Below are positions 25,667-32,510 of a stretch of 59,424 nt of DNA, in pieces. Below the pieces are notes generated by a model, which was given only the letters and a program-made list of their open reading frames with translations, was not told the origin of the DNA and made no database searches. The position numbers were made by a program, and so were the translations under genes. Every line of letters starts with the position of its first letter. The first letter of the stretch is position 1. Source of the stretch: Anaerolineales bacterium. GTDB lineage: Bacteria > Chloroflexota > Anaerolineae > Anaerolineales > Villigracilaceae. Location of the stretch: contig CAKKRM010000252.1 of assembly GCA_919902735.1 (NCBI GenBank), positions 1 to 59,424 on the forward strand, given 5' to 3'.

Positions 25667-26416
25667 ATGAAAAAGCAAATTGCCTTTTCCTTGATAGTGT
25701 TTTTCTTGATTGCTGGCTGTCAACCATCTGAGACCGCTATACAAACCGCGTTGGCTCAAACACAAGCCGCTTTGCCAACTGCGACCCTATTTCCACCAAC
25801 AAATACCCTACAGCCAACAAACACAACACAACCGACAAGTACCCCTACAATAACTCCTACGCAAATACCCCTTGAATTTTTCGGGGCATTAGATTTTGTA
25901 GAATCTTTGAGAAGTAACCCCGCCTCGTATAACGGAACTTTGATTAAGGCAATTGCATATTATCTTGATTTTCCAGGAACTGAGGCCGATTACTCTTTGA
26001 TTTCCGCTGATGTTAATAGCCCTCTTGGAATCAAAGTAGCAGTAGTAGATCAATTGTCAGATCAAACATCAAAACAACTGCTTAAAGGTAACGAATGGAT
26101 TTGGATATATGGAAAAATAATAGAGCCTGAGGGGGATTCTCCAAAAGTTGTTGTTTACTATGTTGAGTCAATCCCAAAATTAATCCAGCCTAAATCAAGC
26201 GGCGTTTTTAAGGTGGGGGTAGATATTGCTCCCGGCACATGGAAATCAATGAGTGATGCTACGGTTACACAAGAATGCTATTGGGCAAGGTCTGATAAAA
26301 ATGGAAATATTATAGAAAACTATTTTGGTTATGGCGGCACTACAATTTATATTGCCGAAACAGATTATGCTTTTGAAAATAAGGCTTGTGGCACTTTAGT
26401 TTATTTGGGTACATAA
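25667..26416 (+). CDS. Element-borne lipoprotein
   Basis: 249 residues. Lipobox IAGC, then a Gln/Ala helix and a Thr/Pro/Asn linker of the same style as the host NBR1-Ig lipoproteins next door. There is no NBR1-Ig domain. Middle region (about residues 75-180) is a mixed alpha/beta domain of unknown type. The C-terminal part (VGVDIAPGTWKS, CYWARS, ACGTLVYLG) resembles a small beta domain common in exported bacterial proteins. GGAGG lies five bases before ATG 25667; ATG 25664 is also possible. More AT-rich than the host array. As the only non-mobility gene at the left end it looks like cargo that alters the cell surface. Confidence 0.75.
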   Translation: MKKQIAFSLIVFFLIAGCQPSETAIQTALAQTQAALPTATLFPPTNTLQPTNTTQPTSTPTITPTQIPLEFFGALDFVESLRSNPASYNGTLIKAIAYYLDFPGTEADYSLISADVNSPLGIKVAVVDQLSDQTSKQLLKGNEWIWIYGKIIEPEGDSPKVVVYYVESIPKLIQPKSSGVFKVGVDIAPGTWKSMSDATVTQECYWARSDKNGNIIENYFGYGGTTIYIAETDYAFENKACGTLVYLGT

Positions 26417-26444
26417 TAACTTTTCATATGAGTTGTACGCAGAG

Positions 26445-26479
26445 CGGGGCAGGCTTTACGGCTTGCCCCGTTTGCTTTT
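26445..26479 (+). terminator. Hairpin terminator after the element lipoprotein
   Basis: CGGGGCA (26445-26451) and TGCCCCG (26464-26470) followed by TTTGCTTTT. Confidence 0.65.
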
Positions 26480-26512
26480 AATGCCCTTGACGGTATCTTT
26501 TTCATGCTGTAA

Positions 26513-26546
26513 AATACTTGCGTATATATACATTTACGTAAGTATT
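26513..26546. promoter_or_regulatory. Operator-like inverted repeat before the tyrosine recombinase
   Basis: AATACTTGCGTA (26513-26524) and TACGTAAGTATT (26535-26546) pair at 11 of 12 positions around TATATACATT. Overlaps the likely promoter, so it could be a repressor site or a recombinase-binding site. Confidence 0.5.
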
Positions 26547-26569
26547 GACCAATGAAAGGATACCAAGCC

Positions 26570-27505
26570 ATGACAACCCAGACCGCAATTATTACCCAGG
26601 CCCAGAGCCCAAGCCTTGACTTGAAAGCGATAGATCGCGCCGACTTGCAACCCACTACCAAAGCAAAATATAAGCGCGAGATCGCAAACCTTATGCAGGC
26701 AGGAATAAACCCGCTTGACCTTGACGGGTTGACGGCATACGCGGACGGCTTGAAGTCTTCACGCAAATCTTTTCTTAAGTCGGCATTGCGGCTTATGTCG
26801 GCAGACTTTGAACAAAACATAAAAGGGCGGGCAACCCCTGAGAATATCGCCCAAATACAGGCGGGCGTTTATCGGCTTGAAGCGATGCGCGGCGCGGTAA
26901 AGGTAAAAGCCCATAAAGGGACAAAGGCGCATACTTGGCTAAGTCAAAAGCAGGTTACAGAGATAACCAAACTTTGCAAAGATGACCTTGAAGGGCGGCG
27001 CGATTGGATTGTATTGGGCTTGTTGCTTGGCGCGGGCTTGCGGCGGGATGAATTAGCAACCTTGACCTTTGACGCATTGAAACAGCAACCCATGAAAGGC
27101 GGTAAAGTCCGCGATGTGCTACAAGTCAAAGGCAAGGGCGCAAAGGATAGGGTTATCCCCATAAAGCCCATTCTTGCAGAGCATTTGCACGCATGGAAGG
27201 AAACCGTAAAGGGCGGGCTGGTTGTGCGTTCTTTGGGCATGAGGAAGAAATTAGGCGGCAGTATGTCGGCAGTTGCGATTTTTCAGCTTGTCCGCAAGTA
27301 TGGCGGGGTGATAGGATTGCCCGAACTTGCCCCGCATGATTTAAGGCGTACTTACGCCCAATTGGGGTATGAGGCGGGTGTACCGATTACACAGATAAGC
27401 GTTCTATTAGGTCATTCAAGCGTTGCCACTACTCAAAAGTATTTGAACTTGAATCTTGACCTTGAAACAACGGCAAGCGATTTTATTCCCCTATCAGGTG
27501 ATTAG
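26570..27505 (+). CDS. Tyrosine recombinase / integrase
   Basis: 311 residues, typical length. An N-terminal SAM-like core-binding domain (to about residue 110) is followed by the catalytic domain with all expected residues: Arg158 (GAGLRRDEL), Lys189 (KGKGAKDR), His256-x-x-Arg259 (HDLRRTY), His282 (LLGHSS) and Tyr291 (TQKYLNL). Strand-exchange enzyme of the phage integrase / XerC-D class. The in-frame ATG at 26552 is possible, but AAAGGA lies between it and 26570. Because the element's own boundary fits the serine recombinase, this enzyme may instead resolve multimers, invert DNA or drive a second mobility mode. Confidence 0.9.
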   Translation: MTTQTAIITQAQSPSLDLKAIDRADLQPTTKAKYKREIANLMQAGINPLDLDGLTAYADGLKSSRKSFLKSALRLMSADFEQNIKGRATPENIAQIQAGVYRLEAMRGAVKVKAHKGTKAHTWLSQKQVTEITKLCKDDLEGRRDWIVLGLLLGAGLRRDELATLTFDALKQQPMKGGKVRDVLQVKGKGAKDRVIPIKPILAEHLHAWKETVKGGLVVRSLGMRKKLGGSMSAVAIFQLVRKYGGVIGLPELAPHDLRRTYAQLGYEAGVPITQISVLLGHSSVATTQKYLNLNLDLETTASDFIPLSGD

Positions 27506-27530
27506 GCCGTAAAATTCCGAACGCCTGTGC

Positions 27531-27536
27531 TATAAT
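27531..27536 (+). promoter_or_regulatory. -10 box before candidate small RNA
   Basis: TATAAT, 26 bases after the tyrosine recombinase stop. No good -35 hexamer is visible. Confidence 0.4.
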
Positions 27537-27542
27537 GCCGGC

Positions 27543-27666
27543 AATGAAATAAAAACCGCCCCGCGATGCTGATAACATCCGAGGCGACGGTCTGCCGATA
27601 GGTGCGGCGTGACAAAGCATAGTATACCAAACTTGCGCGCCCGTCCTATCTTGGACGGGCTTTTTG
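27543..27666 (+). ncRNA. Candidate structured RNA 1 of the element
   Basis: About 125 bases between a TATAAT box and a strong hairpin terminator (arms 27639-27646 and 27653-27660, then TTTTT). Within it ACCGCC...GATG pairs with CATC...GGCGACGGT and GCCG pairs with CGGC. No open frame with a ribosome site. Could be a regulatory RNA or a terminating leader of the next gene, which starts 16 bases later. Confidence 0.4.
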
Positions 27667-27681
27667 TTTGGAGTACGCAAG

Positions 27682-28326
27682 ATGACGCAACAGGTGATAA
27701 TTTATGATGGGCGATTAAGAGCAAGTAAAGAGGAGTTGATTGTATTTTTGGATAACAAGGTTAATGAAGTGCGCTTACCTTCACCTCAGGAATTAAATCG
27801 TGATGACTATTTTCCACCTGATACCCATTTACTTATCGATCATTTCATTCAAAAACACAGCGAGGAAATTGCTACCCAAGAGCAAATCGAAAACACAATC
27901 AACAGCGTTATGGGTAAACCCCATCCGGGCAAAGTATTCTTGCACACCCACTGGTATGGTGATATTCAAATTACTTGGGGATGGATGTATTTGCAAGAAG
28001 AGGGTGGATTGGTAGAATTTAACGACGGACAGATTGAATTGTATCCTTCAAAAAAAAGTAAGAAACCGTTTACGAATGTTATTATTAAGAGTGAATTACC
28101 GGAAAGACGTTCCTATTGGGAATGGATGGTAAAACGCTTGAAAAATCGTTTCAAAGAATTGCGTAAGGGGGGGCCAAAAGCAACGCCTCGTAACGAAAAA
28201 ATCAGGATAGTGAGAGAATGGAGGGAAAAGCAAGGTAAGATACTTAAGGAAAATTTTTGTTCAAACCACGCGATAAGTATTTCCACTCTTCGGAATTGGG
28301 AAAAAGAATTAAAGGGGTTGGTCTAA
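27682..28326 (+). CDS. Hypothetical protein with C-terminal helix-turn-helix-like region
   Basis: 214 residues; not recognised. The first 140 residues form a mixed, mostly acidic domain. The last 75 are basic and end in a segment (SISTLRNWEKELKGL) that looks like the recognition helix region of Hin/transposase-type HTH domains, preceded by GGPKATPRNEKIRIVREW. A DNA-binding role within the element is likely. ATG 27682 is taken rather than 27664, which lies in the terminator. Ends before a strong hairpin. Confidence 0.6.
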   Translation: MTQQVIIYDGRLRASKEELIVFLDNKVNEVRLPSPQELNRDDYFPPDTHLLIDHFIQKHSEEIATQEQIENTINSVMGKPHPGKVFLHTHWYGDIQITWGWMYLQEEGGLVEFNDGQIELYPSKKSKKPFTNVIIKSELPERRSYWEWMVKRLKNRFKELRKGGPKATPRNEKIRIVREWREKQGKILKENFCSNHAISISTLRNWEKELKGLV

Positions 28327-28354
28327 GTTAGTAACAGTTATTACGCCTTAGATA

Positions 28355-28395
28355 AATTATCCTGCTATTGAATCGGATAGCAGGATAATTTTTTA
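28355..28395 (+). terminator. Strong hairpin terminator
   Basis: 14-bp arms 28355-28368 and 28377-28390, followed by TTTTT. Separates the HTH-like gene from the next operon. Confidence 0.75.
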
Positions 28396-28409
28396 AGGAC
28401 GATACGACC

Positions 28410-28625
28410 ATGACACGATTACTAATTTATCTTTCGGAAGAAGAAAAAACAGCATTACAAGCGATGGCCGAGAGGGAAATGCGCGGATTGAGAGAACAGA
28501 CACGCCTTATTTTGAGACAAGAATTAGAACGATGCGGGCTATTGCAAGCCGGCCCGGCTCGTGCTGATACCTTGCCAAAGCAAGTAAATAAGATCAAACA
28601 AGAGGGAATGAATGTTACAGGATAA
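28410..28625 (+). CDS. Small ribbon-helix-helix-like regulator
   Basis: 71 residues. Begins with a short beta-type stretch (MTRLLIYLSEE) and two helices (EEKTALQAMAEREMRG, LREQTRLILRQELERC), the order expected of Arc/CopG-type ribbon-helix-helix DNA-binding proteins. First gene of a tightly packed operon that runs to 31535; its end overlaps the next start by 14 bases. Likely a copy-control or operon repressor of the element. Confidence 0.6.
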   Translation: MTRLLIYLSEEEKTALQAMAEREMRGLREQTRLILRQELERCGLLQAGPARADTLPKQVNKIKQEGMNVTG

Positions 28626-28794
28626 CATCCAGACCGCCCCCGCCTTGCAACAAGTTGACCTTATGGCAATTGACGCCCTCTTTAGGCGCATTGCCGAACG
28701 TGGGCGCAAGATTAGAACCCAAGCGCAACCCCAAGCGGTTGACGAAAAGACAAAAGAACCCAAAGAGGTGACGAATGAAAAGCAATCAAAATAA
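28612..28794 (+). CDS. Small hypothetical protein
   Basis: 60 residues, basic and Gln/Lys-rich, with one predicted helix (LMAIDALFRRIAERGRKI). Its start overlaps the previous gene and its end overlaps the next. Function unknown; existence rests on position in a chain of overlapping genes. Confidence 0.5.
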   Translation: MLQDNIQTAPALQQVDLMAIDALFRRIAERGRKIRTQAQPQAVDEKTKEPKEVTNEKQSK

Positions 28795-28930
28795 GCAAGT
28801 CGTTTATGTCAACGTATGCCAGTATTGCGGTAGTGAAAAAGAGTTGAGACCGATAAAAACGCGGTGGGGTACTTATCATATTTGCCGCGATTGTGAGATC
28901 AAACAAGAAAAGGCGCAAGGCGGTAAGTAA
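28775..28930 (+). CDS. 51-residue zinc-finger-like protein
   Basis: ATG 28775 follows AGAGGTG. Two CxxC pairs, VCQYCGSE and ICRDCEIK, 19 residues apart, make a treble-clef or zinc-ribbon-like knuckle, otherwise Lys-rich. It overlaps the preceding gene by 20 bases and ends four bases before the Toprim-protein start. Likely a small nucleic-acid-binding protein. Confidence 0.6.
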   Translation: MKSNQNKQVVYVNVCQYCGSEKELRPIKTRWGTYHICRDCEIKQEKAQGGK

Positions 28931-28934
28931 TTCT

Positions 28935-30581
28935 ATGGGCAATCTTGTTGACGTGGCGGTTATGTTAGGCGGGGTATTGGTTGCCCCAGAGCATACCGTC
29001 ATGCAAAGATTAGCAGAGCGGCGAATCACGCCCGAAGTGATAACCGTTTTTGATATTCAACCGTTTAACAATGGTTGGAAGTATCCCACGCCAAGCGGCG
29101 GTTATCGTTGGAAAAATGCCGACAGTAAAGCCGACCCAAAATATAAATGGCTTGATGACGGCAAGCCTGAGACCGATAATTTTTATCATGCCCAAGACAT
29201 TGCACACGCAATTTATAACGCCGGCGGTGCTTGCTGGTTTGTATCAGGTGAGGCAGATGTATGGGCTATGCAGTCGGCAGGCGTAACCCATGTAATGAGC
29301 GGGTACACAGAGGCGCAAGTATCCACAGAACTGCCCGCATATCTTGAAAGCATGGGCGTAACCGTTTTGTATATCGCTCCAGACCTTGACCAAGCGGGCG
29401 CAAGATGGGCGCGGCTTATCGCCCAAGCATTGCAGGAAAGCAGTATAGAACTTGATGCGCGGCAATTGCCTGATACTTTGGGCGATAAAGGCGATATTGG
29501 GAAAGCATGGGCAGGCTATACAAAGCGTCAACCGTTTGAAAGGTGGTTACTTGGTTTGTCACGGTTTACCCCCGAACCAGAACCCAAGACCGAACTCCCC
29601 GCCCTGATTAATGACGCGGCAGTTATCCCCATAGGATACCGCCAATTAATTGCCGATATTTTACTGGCAACCGAATATCAAAGCGATGGATTTACTAAAA
29701 AAAATGTTCGTTGTCCATTCCATGATGACGGTAAACATGCGGACGCGAGTCTACACAAAGAAAAAGGGCTTTACTGCCATGTATGCGGCAGGTGGTTTAC
29801 ATGGAATGAAACAGGTATCAAGATCGGCGCGGGCAGTTTGCAAGAATGGCGATTAACGAATACTTATGCCCTTTCAACCGAACTAAGAGAGGCGTTAATA
29901 AGAGATAACAAAACAAGTCTTTCCCGCTTGCTTGATGCGGTTGCCCTCAAAGATTGGCGGGCAGGTAAAGAGTTTACCCGCAAGGATGCGGTTACTGCTT
30001 GCAATGATTGGCTATCATCTAAAACAATTCGCAATGCTACTAATCAATTGAATACTTATTGCCCTTTTCTTCTCTCTTTTTTCATTACAACAAGTATGAA
30101 GGAAAAAAAGGGCATTAAGTCACGCCCGCAAATGGTTTACAGCCTGCCCAAACTTTCAGAACTGGCAAACAAATTACAGGTAAGGCAATATCACTTTGAC
30201 GAAATGCCCCCGCATAAGATCAAACGGGCGGCAGATTATCGGGCAGAGGTTTACGCGGCATTGCCAAGAAGAAAAGCAGGCAAATACGCCCGCAAAACAT
30301 TAACCGAACGCATAGGGGTAAGCACAAGAACGGGGCAGAGTTATGACAAGCGGGCTAATCTACTTGTGACGCCAAACATAGAGAAGCAAGAATTGACGCC
30401 CGCTGAAATAGCGGGCTTGCCTGAAAAGGTATTCAAAAATCGTAAATATAACGTATGGCTAGAGGATGAAAAAGGCAAAAGACACAAGCCTGATAAAGAG
30501 AGCATAAAACGTATTACAGATAATGGCGGCGGGAAAGTTTACCGCGTAACGCAATTAGCGAATACTTATCAAGCAGGATAA
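28935..30581 (+). CDS. Toprim and zinc-finger replication-type protein (primase-like, inverted domain order)
   Basis: 548 residues. A Toprim-like domain lies at about residues 95-170, with FVSGEADVWAMQSAG (Glu106) and YIAPDLDQAG (Asp150, Asp152). A CHC2-like zinc finger follows at 260-284 (CPFH, then CHVC). In bacterial DnaG and phage primases the zinc finger precedes Toprim, so the order is reversed. The C-terminal third (about 395-548) is basic and contains a likely winged-helix or HTH (KTLTERIGVSTRTGQSYDKR). Probably binds or primes DNA for element replication. ATG 28935 is preferred over an in-frame GTG at 28893 inside the previous gene. No helicase motifs seen. Confidence 0.65.
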   Translation: MGNLVDVAVMLGGVLVAPEHTVMQRLAERRITPEVITVFDIQPFNNGWKYPTPSGGYRWKNADSKADPKYKWLDDGKPETDNFYHAQDIAHAIYNAGGACWFVSGEADVWAMQSAGVTHVMSGYTEAQVSTELPAYLESMGVTVLYIAPDLDQAGARWARLIAQALQESSIELDARQLPDTLGDKGDIGKAWAGYTKRQPFERWLLGLSRFTPEPEPKTELPALINDAAVIPIGYRQLIADILLATEYQSDGFTKKNVRCPFHDDGKHADASLHKEKGLYCHVCGRWFTWNETGIKIGAGSLQEWRLTNTYALSTELREALIRDNKTSLSRLLDAVALKDWRAGKEFTRKDAVTACNDWLSSKTIRNATNQLNTYCPFLLSFFITTSMKEKKGIKSRPQMVYSLPKLSELANKLQVRQYHFDEMPPHKIKRAADYRAEVYAALPRRKAGKYARKTLTERIGVSTRTGQSYDKRANLLVTPNIEKQELTPAEIAGLPEKVFKNRKYNVWLEDEKGKRHKPDKESIKRITDNGGGKVYRVTQLANTYQAG

Positions 30582-30609
30582 GCAAGGCAATCATAACCAG
30601 AGGTAACAA

Positions 30610-30987
30610 ATGAAATGTAGATCAAAGACAACAAGCGGGCAAGCCTGCCAAGCCCAGGCAATCAAAGGCAGTAAGTTTTGTTTTACCCATGACCCCGCAA
30701 GCGGCGCGGCAAGGGCAAAGGCGCGCAAGATCGGCGGGCAACGTAACCGAACGCCCCACGCGGGCAACCCTGAGACCATGCCCGCAAAAGTGCGAACTAT
30801 TGAAGATGTCTTAGCCGTTCTTGATTACGCCCTTGCCGAGTCAATGCCCCTTGAAAATTCAATACAGCGCGGGCGGTTGCTGGTTGCAATATGCGGCGCG
30901 TTTATTGACGCTATCAAAACGGGCGAACTTGAACGCCGACTCATGGCAATTGAATCCGCGTTGAAAGCAAGAGAGGTTACGCAATGA
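30610..30987 (+). CDS. Small Cys/His metal-knuckle protein
   Basis: 125 residues. The N-terminus carries CRSKTTSGQACQAQAIKG...FCFTH, a C...C...C...H pattern common in small phage- and element-encoded proteins. A Gly/Ala/Arg-rich segment (ARKIGGQRNRTPHAG) and a C-terminal helical region follow. Probably zinc binding; cellular role unknown. AGAGGTAAC precedes ATG 30610. Overlaps the next gene by four bases. Confidence 0.65.
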   Translation: MKCRSKTTSGQACQAQAIKGSKFCFTHDPASGAARAKARKIGGQRNRTPHAGNPETMPAKVRTIEDVLAVLDYALAESMPLENSIQRGRLLVAICGAFIDAIKTGELERRLMAIESALKAREVTQ

Positions 30988-31535
30988 ACATAAACGCAAT
31001 TCAAAAGCATTATGACAAGTTGACTATCAAAGAACGCTTTGCCTTATTGGTTGCGGCGGGCGCGCGCAAGGATGACCAAGACCGTGACGCATTATTAAGA
31101 TCCGCCCCGCGTAAGGTTTTTTCATTTCCCAATACTTACGGGTTATCAGATGCATTTGAGTGGCTTGCCATGTGGCACGTTATGAATCAATTGGGACTTT
31201 GTGCGAGTGCTTATTACATAACCATAGTGGTAGAGGATGAAAGCGAACTTACAGGCGTAAAGATTGCGGGCAGGCCTTTTAATTTTGAGGATGCGCTGGA
31301 TTTTCTCTTTATGCGAATTATGACCAATTGCGAAGCATGGCGCGCAATCTGTAAAGAATACGGAATAGACCCTGAAAAGATTTTAGAGGGCTTGCCCTAT
31401 ATTGAAATGATAGAACTTTCCGAATTAACCGCAAGAGCGGCATACCTTGACGCCCCGCTTGAATTGCCCGAATTGCAAGAGACCGTAAACGGGTATAGAG
31501 AAGTGATTGAAACAAAACGCAAGCAATGGGAGTAA
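30984..31535 (+). CDS. Hypothetical element protein
   Basis: 183 residues, mostly helical and acidic, no membrane segment; family not recognised. Starts inside the stop of the preceding gene (ATGA overlap), so translation is coupled. The segment TIKERFALLVAAGARKDDQDRDALLRSAPRKVF near the start is shared in style with phage-like genes, but no function can be given. Last gene of the operon beginning at 28410. Confidence 0.6.
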   Translation: MNINAIQKHYDKLTIKERFALLVAAGARKDDQDRDALLRSAPRKVFSFPNTYGLSDAFEWLAMWHVMNQLGLCASAYYITIVVEDESELTGVKIAGRPFNFEDALDFLFMRIMTNCEAWRAICKEYGIDPEKILEGLPYIEMIELSELTARAAYLDAPLELPELQETVNGYREVIETKRKQWE

Positions 31536-31651
31536 ATGCCCCTGTATAACTCGCAGACACCTCAGGATGGGCGCAATGGCGGCAGTCGGCATAGTTTGAC
31601 CCGAACCTTTACAACCGAATAATGCAAGCGTGTACCACGTTAGGCGGCGGG

Positions 31652-31657
31652 TATAAT
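31652..31657 (+). promoter_or_regulatory. -10 box of the excisionase-like gene
   Basis: TATAAT 22 bases before ATG 31679, with ATGGAGTG as ribosome site between. Confidence 0.45.
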
Positions 31658-31678
31658 TCTATTTATGGAGTGTGACAC

Positions 31679-31888
31679 ATGGCAACAAATGGCGAATGGT
31701 TGACCGTGAGAGACGCGGCAAAACTAAGCGGGTATGACCCAGAACATATTAGACGGCTTGTCCGTGAGGATAAAATCAAGGCGCGTAAATTTTCAATCGT
31801 TTGGATGGTTGACCGCAAATCACTCTTAGCATACTTGGATAAAGCGCAAGCAATGGGGGAAAAGCGCGGGCGCAAGCCTGAGAAGTGA
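31679..31888 (+). CDS. Excisionase-like / MerR-type helix-turn-helix protein
   Basis: 69 residues. WLTVRDAAKLSGYDPEHIRRLVREDKIKARK is the standard HTH_17 pattern of recombination directionality factors and small MerR-like regulators, with a wing ending in WMVDRKSLLAYL. A basic tail (KRGRKPEK) follows. It is placed upstream of the serine recombinase gene and separately promoted, which fits an excision factor or a controller of integrase expression. Confidence 0.75.
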   Translation: MATNGEWLTVRDAAKLSGYDPEHIRRLVREDKIKARKFSIVWMVDRKSLLAYLDKAQAMGEKRGRKPEK

Positions 31889-32193
31889 CCGTAACAAATC
31901 CCCCGAACAGTAGTATAATTCTTTTGTAGTAAGTCACTACAATTCAACCCGTTAAATCGGGCGAGTAAAGTGTTACTAGCACAATACACGCCCTAACCCC
32001 CACGCCAGAGAGCGGCGTAAGGGCTGAGACAGATTCTATCATGTCTCACCTTTTAACCGCTTGCGGCATTGCCCAAGCGGTTTTTGTTTTTGGCGCGGGG
32101 ACAGTCACGAAAGGAGTCTTATGACCAATACCCCGCGAATACTTCCCTATTGATGAATCGAACCTGTCTAACCAAAAACAAAAGGAGTCAACC
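31889..32193. other. Non-coding stretch holding a candidate structured RNA and a leader ORF
   Basis: No gene of normal size. Holds TATAAT at 31914-31919, the candidate RNA at 31925-32091, and a ten-codon frame (32121-32153) with an AAAGGAG ribosome site that could be a leader peptide. Confidence 0.5.
31925..32091 (+). ncRNA. Candidate structured RNA 2 of the element (five stem-loops)
   Basis: Starts just after TATAAT (31914-31919) and ends at a terminator hairpin (arms 32055-32063 and 32074-32082, then TTTTTGTTTTT). In order: GTAGT/ACTAC, CCCG/CGGG, a two-part stem GCCCT...CGCC with GGCG...AGGGC, and TGAGACA/TGTCTCA, then the terminator. No open frame with a ribosome site. A regulatory RNA or attenuating leader for the serine recombinase region. 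Confidence 0.5.
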
Positions 32194-32418
32194 ATGTATC
32201 ACCAAGTTGTTTTCAATTTCGATGATGACGACAACGATCCCCGTTTTAGTATCCGCGCTGAAGTAAGCGGGGACGCGCCAGAAGATACCAACATAGTATT
32301 GATTGACCCCACGCTTGCAGAGAGGCAAGGAATAACAACCGACAGCCAGGGTTTTCCCAAATCCGAATCTCTTGAAGCGTGGCATAGGAAACATAATCCG
32401 CAACTGTTTACCGAATAA
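32194..32418 (+). CDS. Small acidic hypothetical protein
   Basis: 74 residues, Asp-rich in the first 20, no membrane segment; family not recognised. AAAGGAG precedes ATG 32194. The tail (SLEAWHRKHNPQLF) is a probable helix. Lies between the structured RNA and the serine recombinase, on the same strand. Confidence 0.55.
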   Translation: MYHQVVFNFDDDDNDPRFSIRAEVSGDAPEDTNIVLIDPTLAERQGITTDSQGFPKSESLEAWHRKHNPQLFTE

Positions 32419-32510
32419 GTAACTCATATTTTTACGCCCTGCCCGTCATTGGTAACTATGGCGGGCAGTTGTAAGAACGTGAGACTTAACAAACGAAAGG
32501 ATAAAATACA

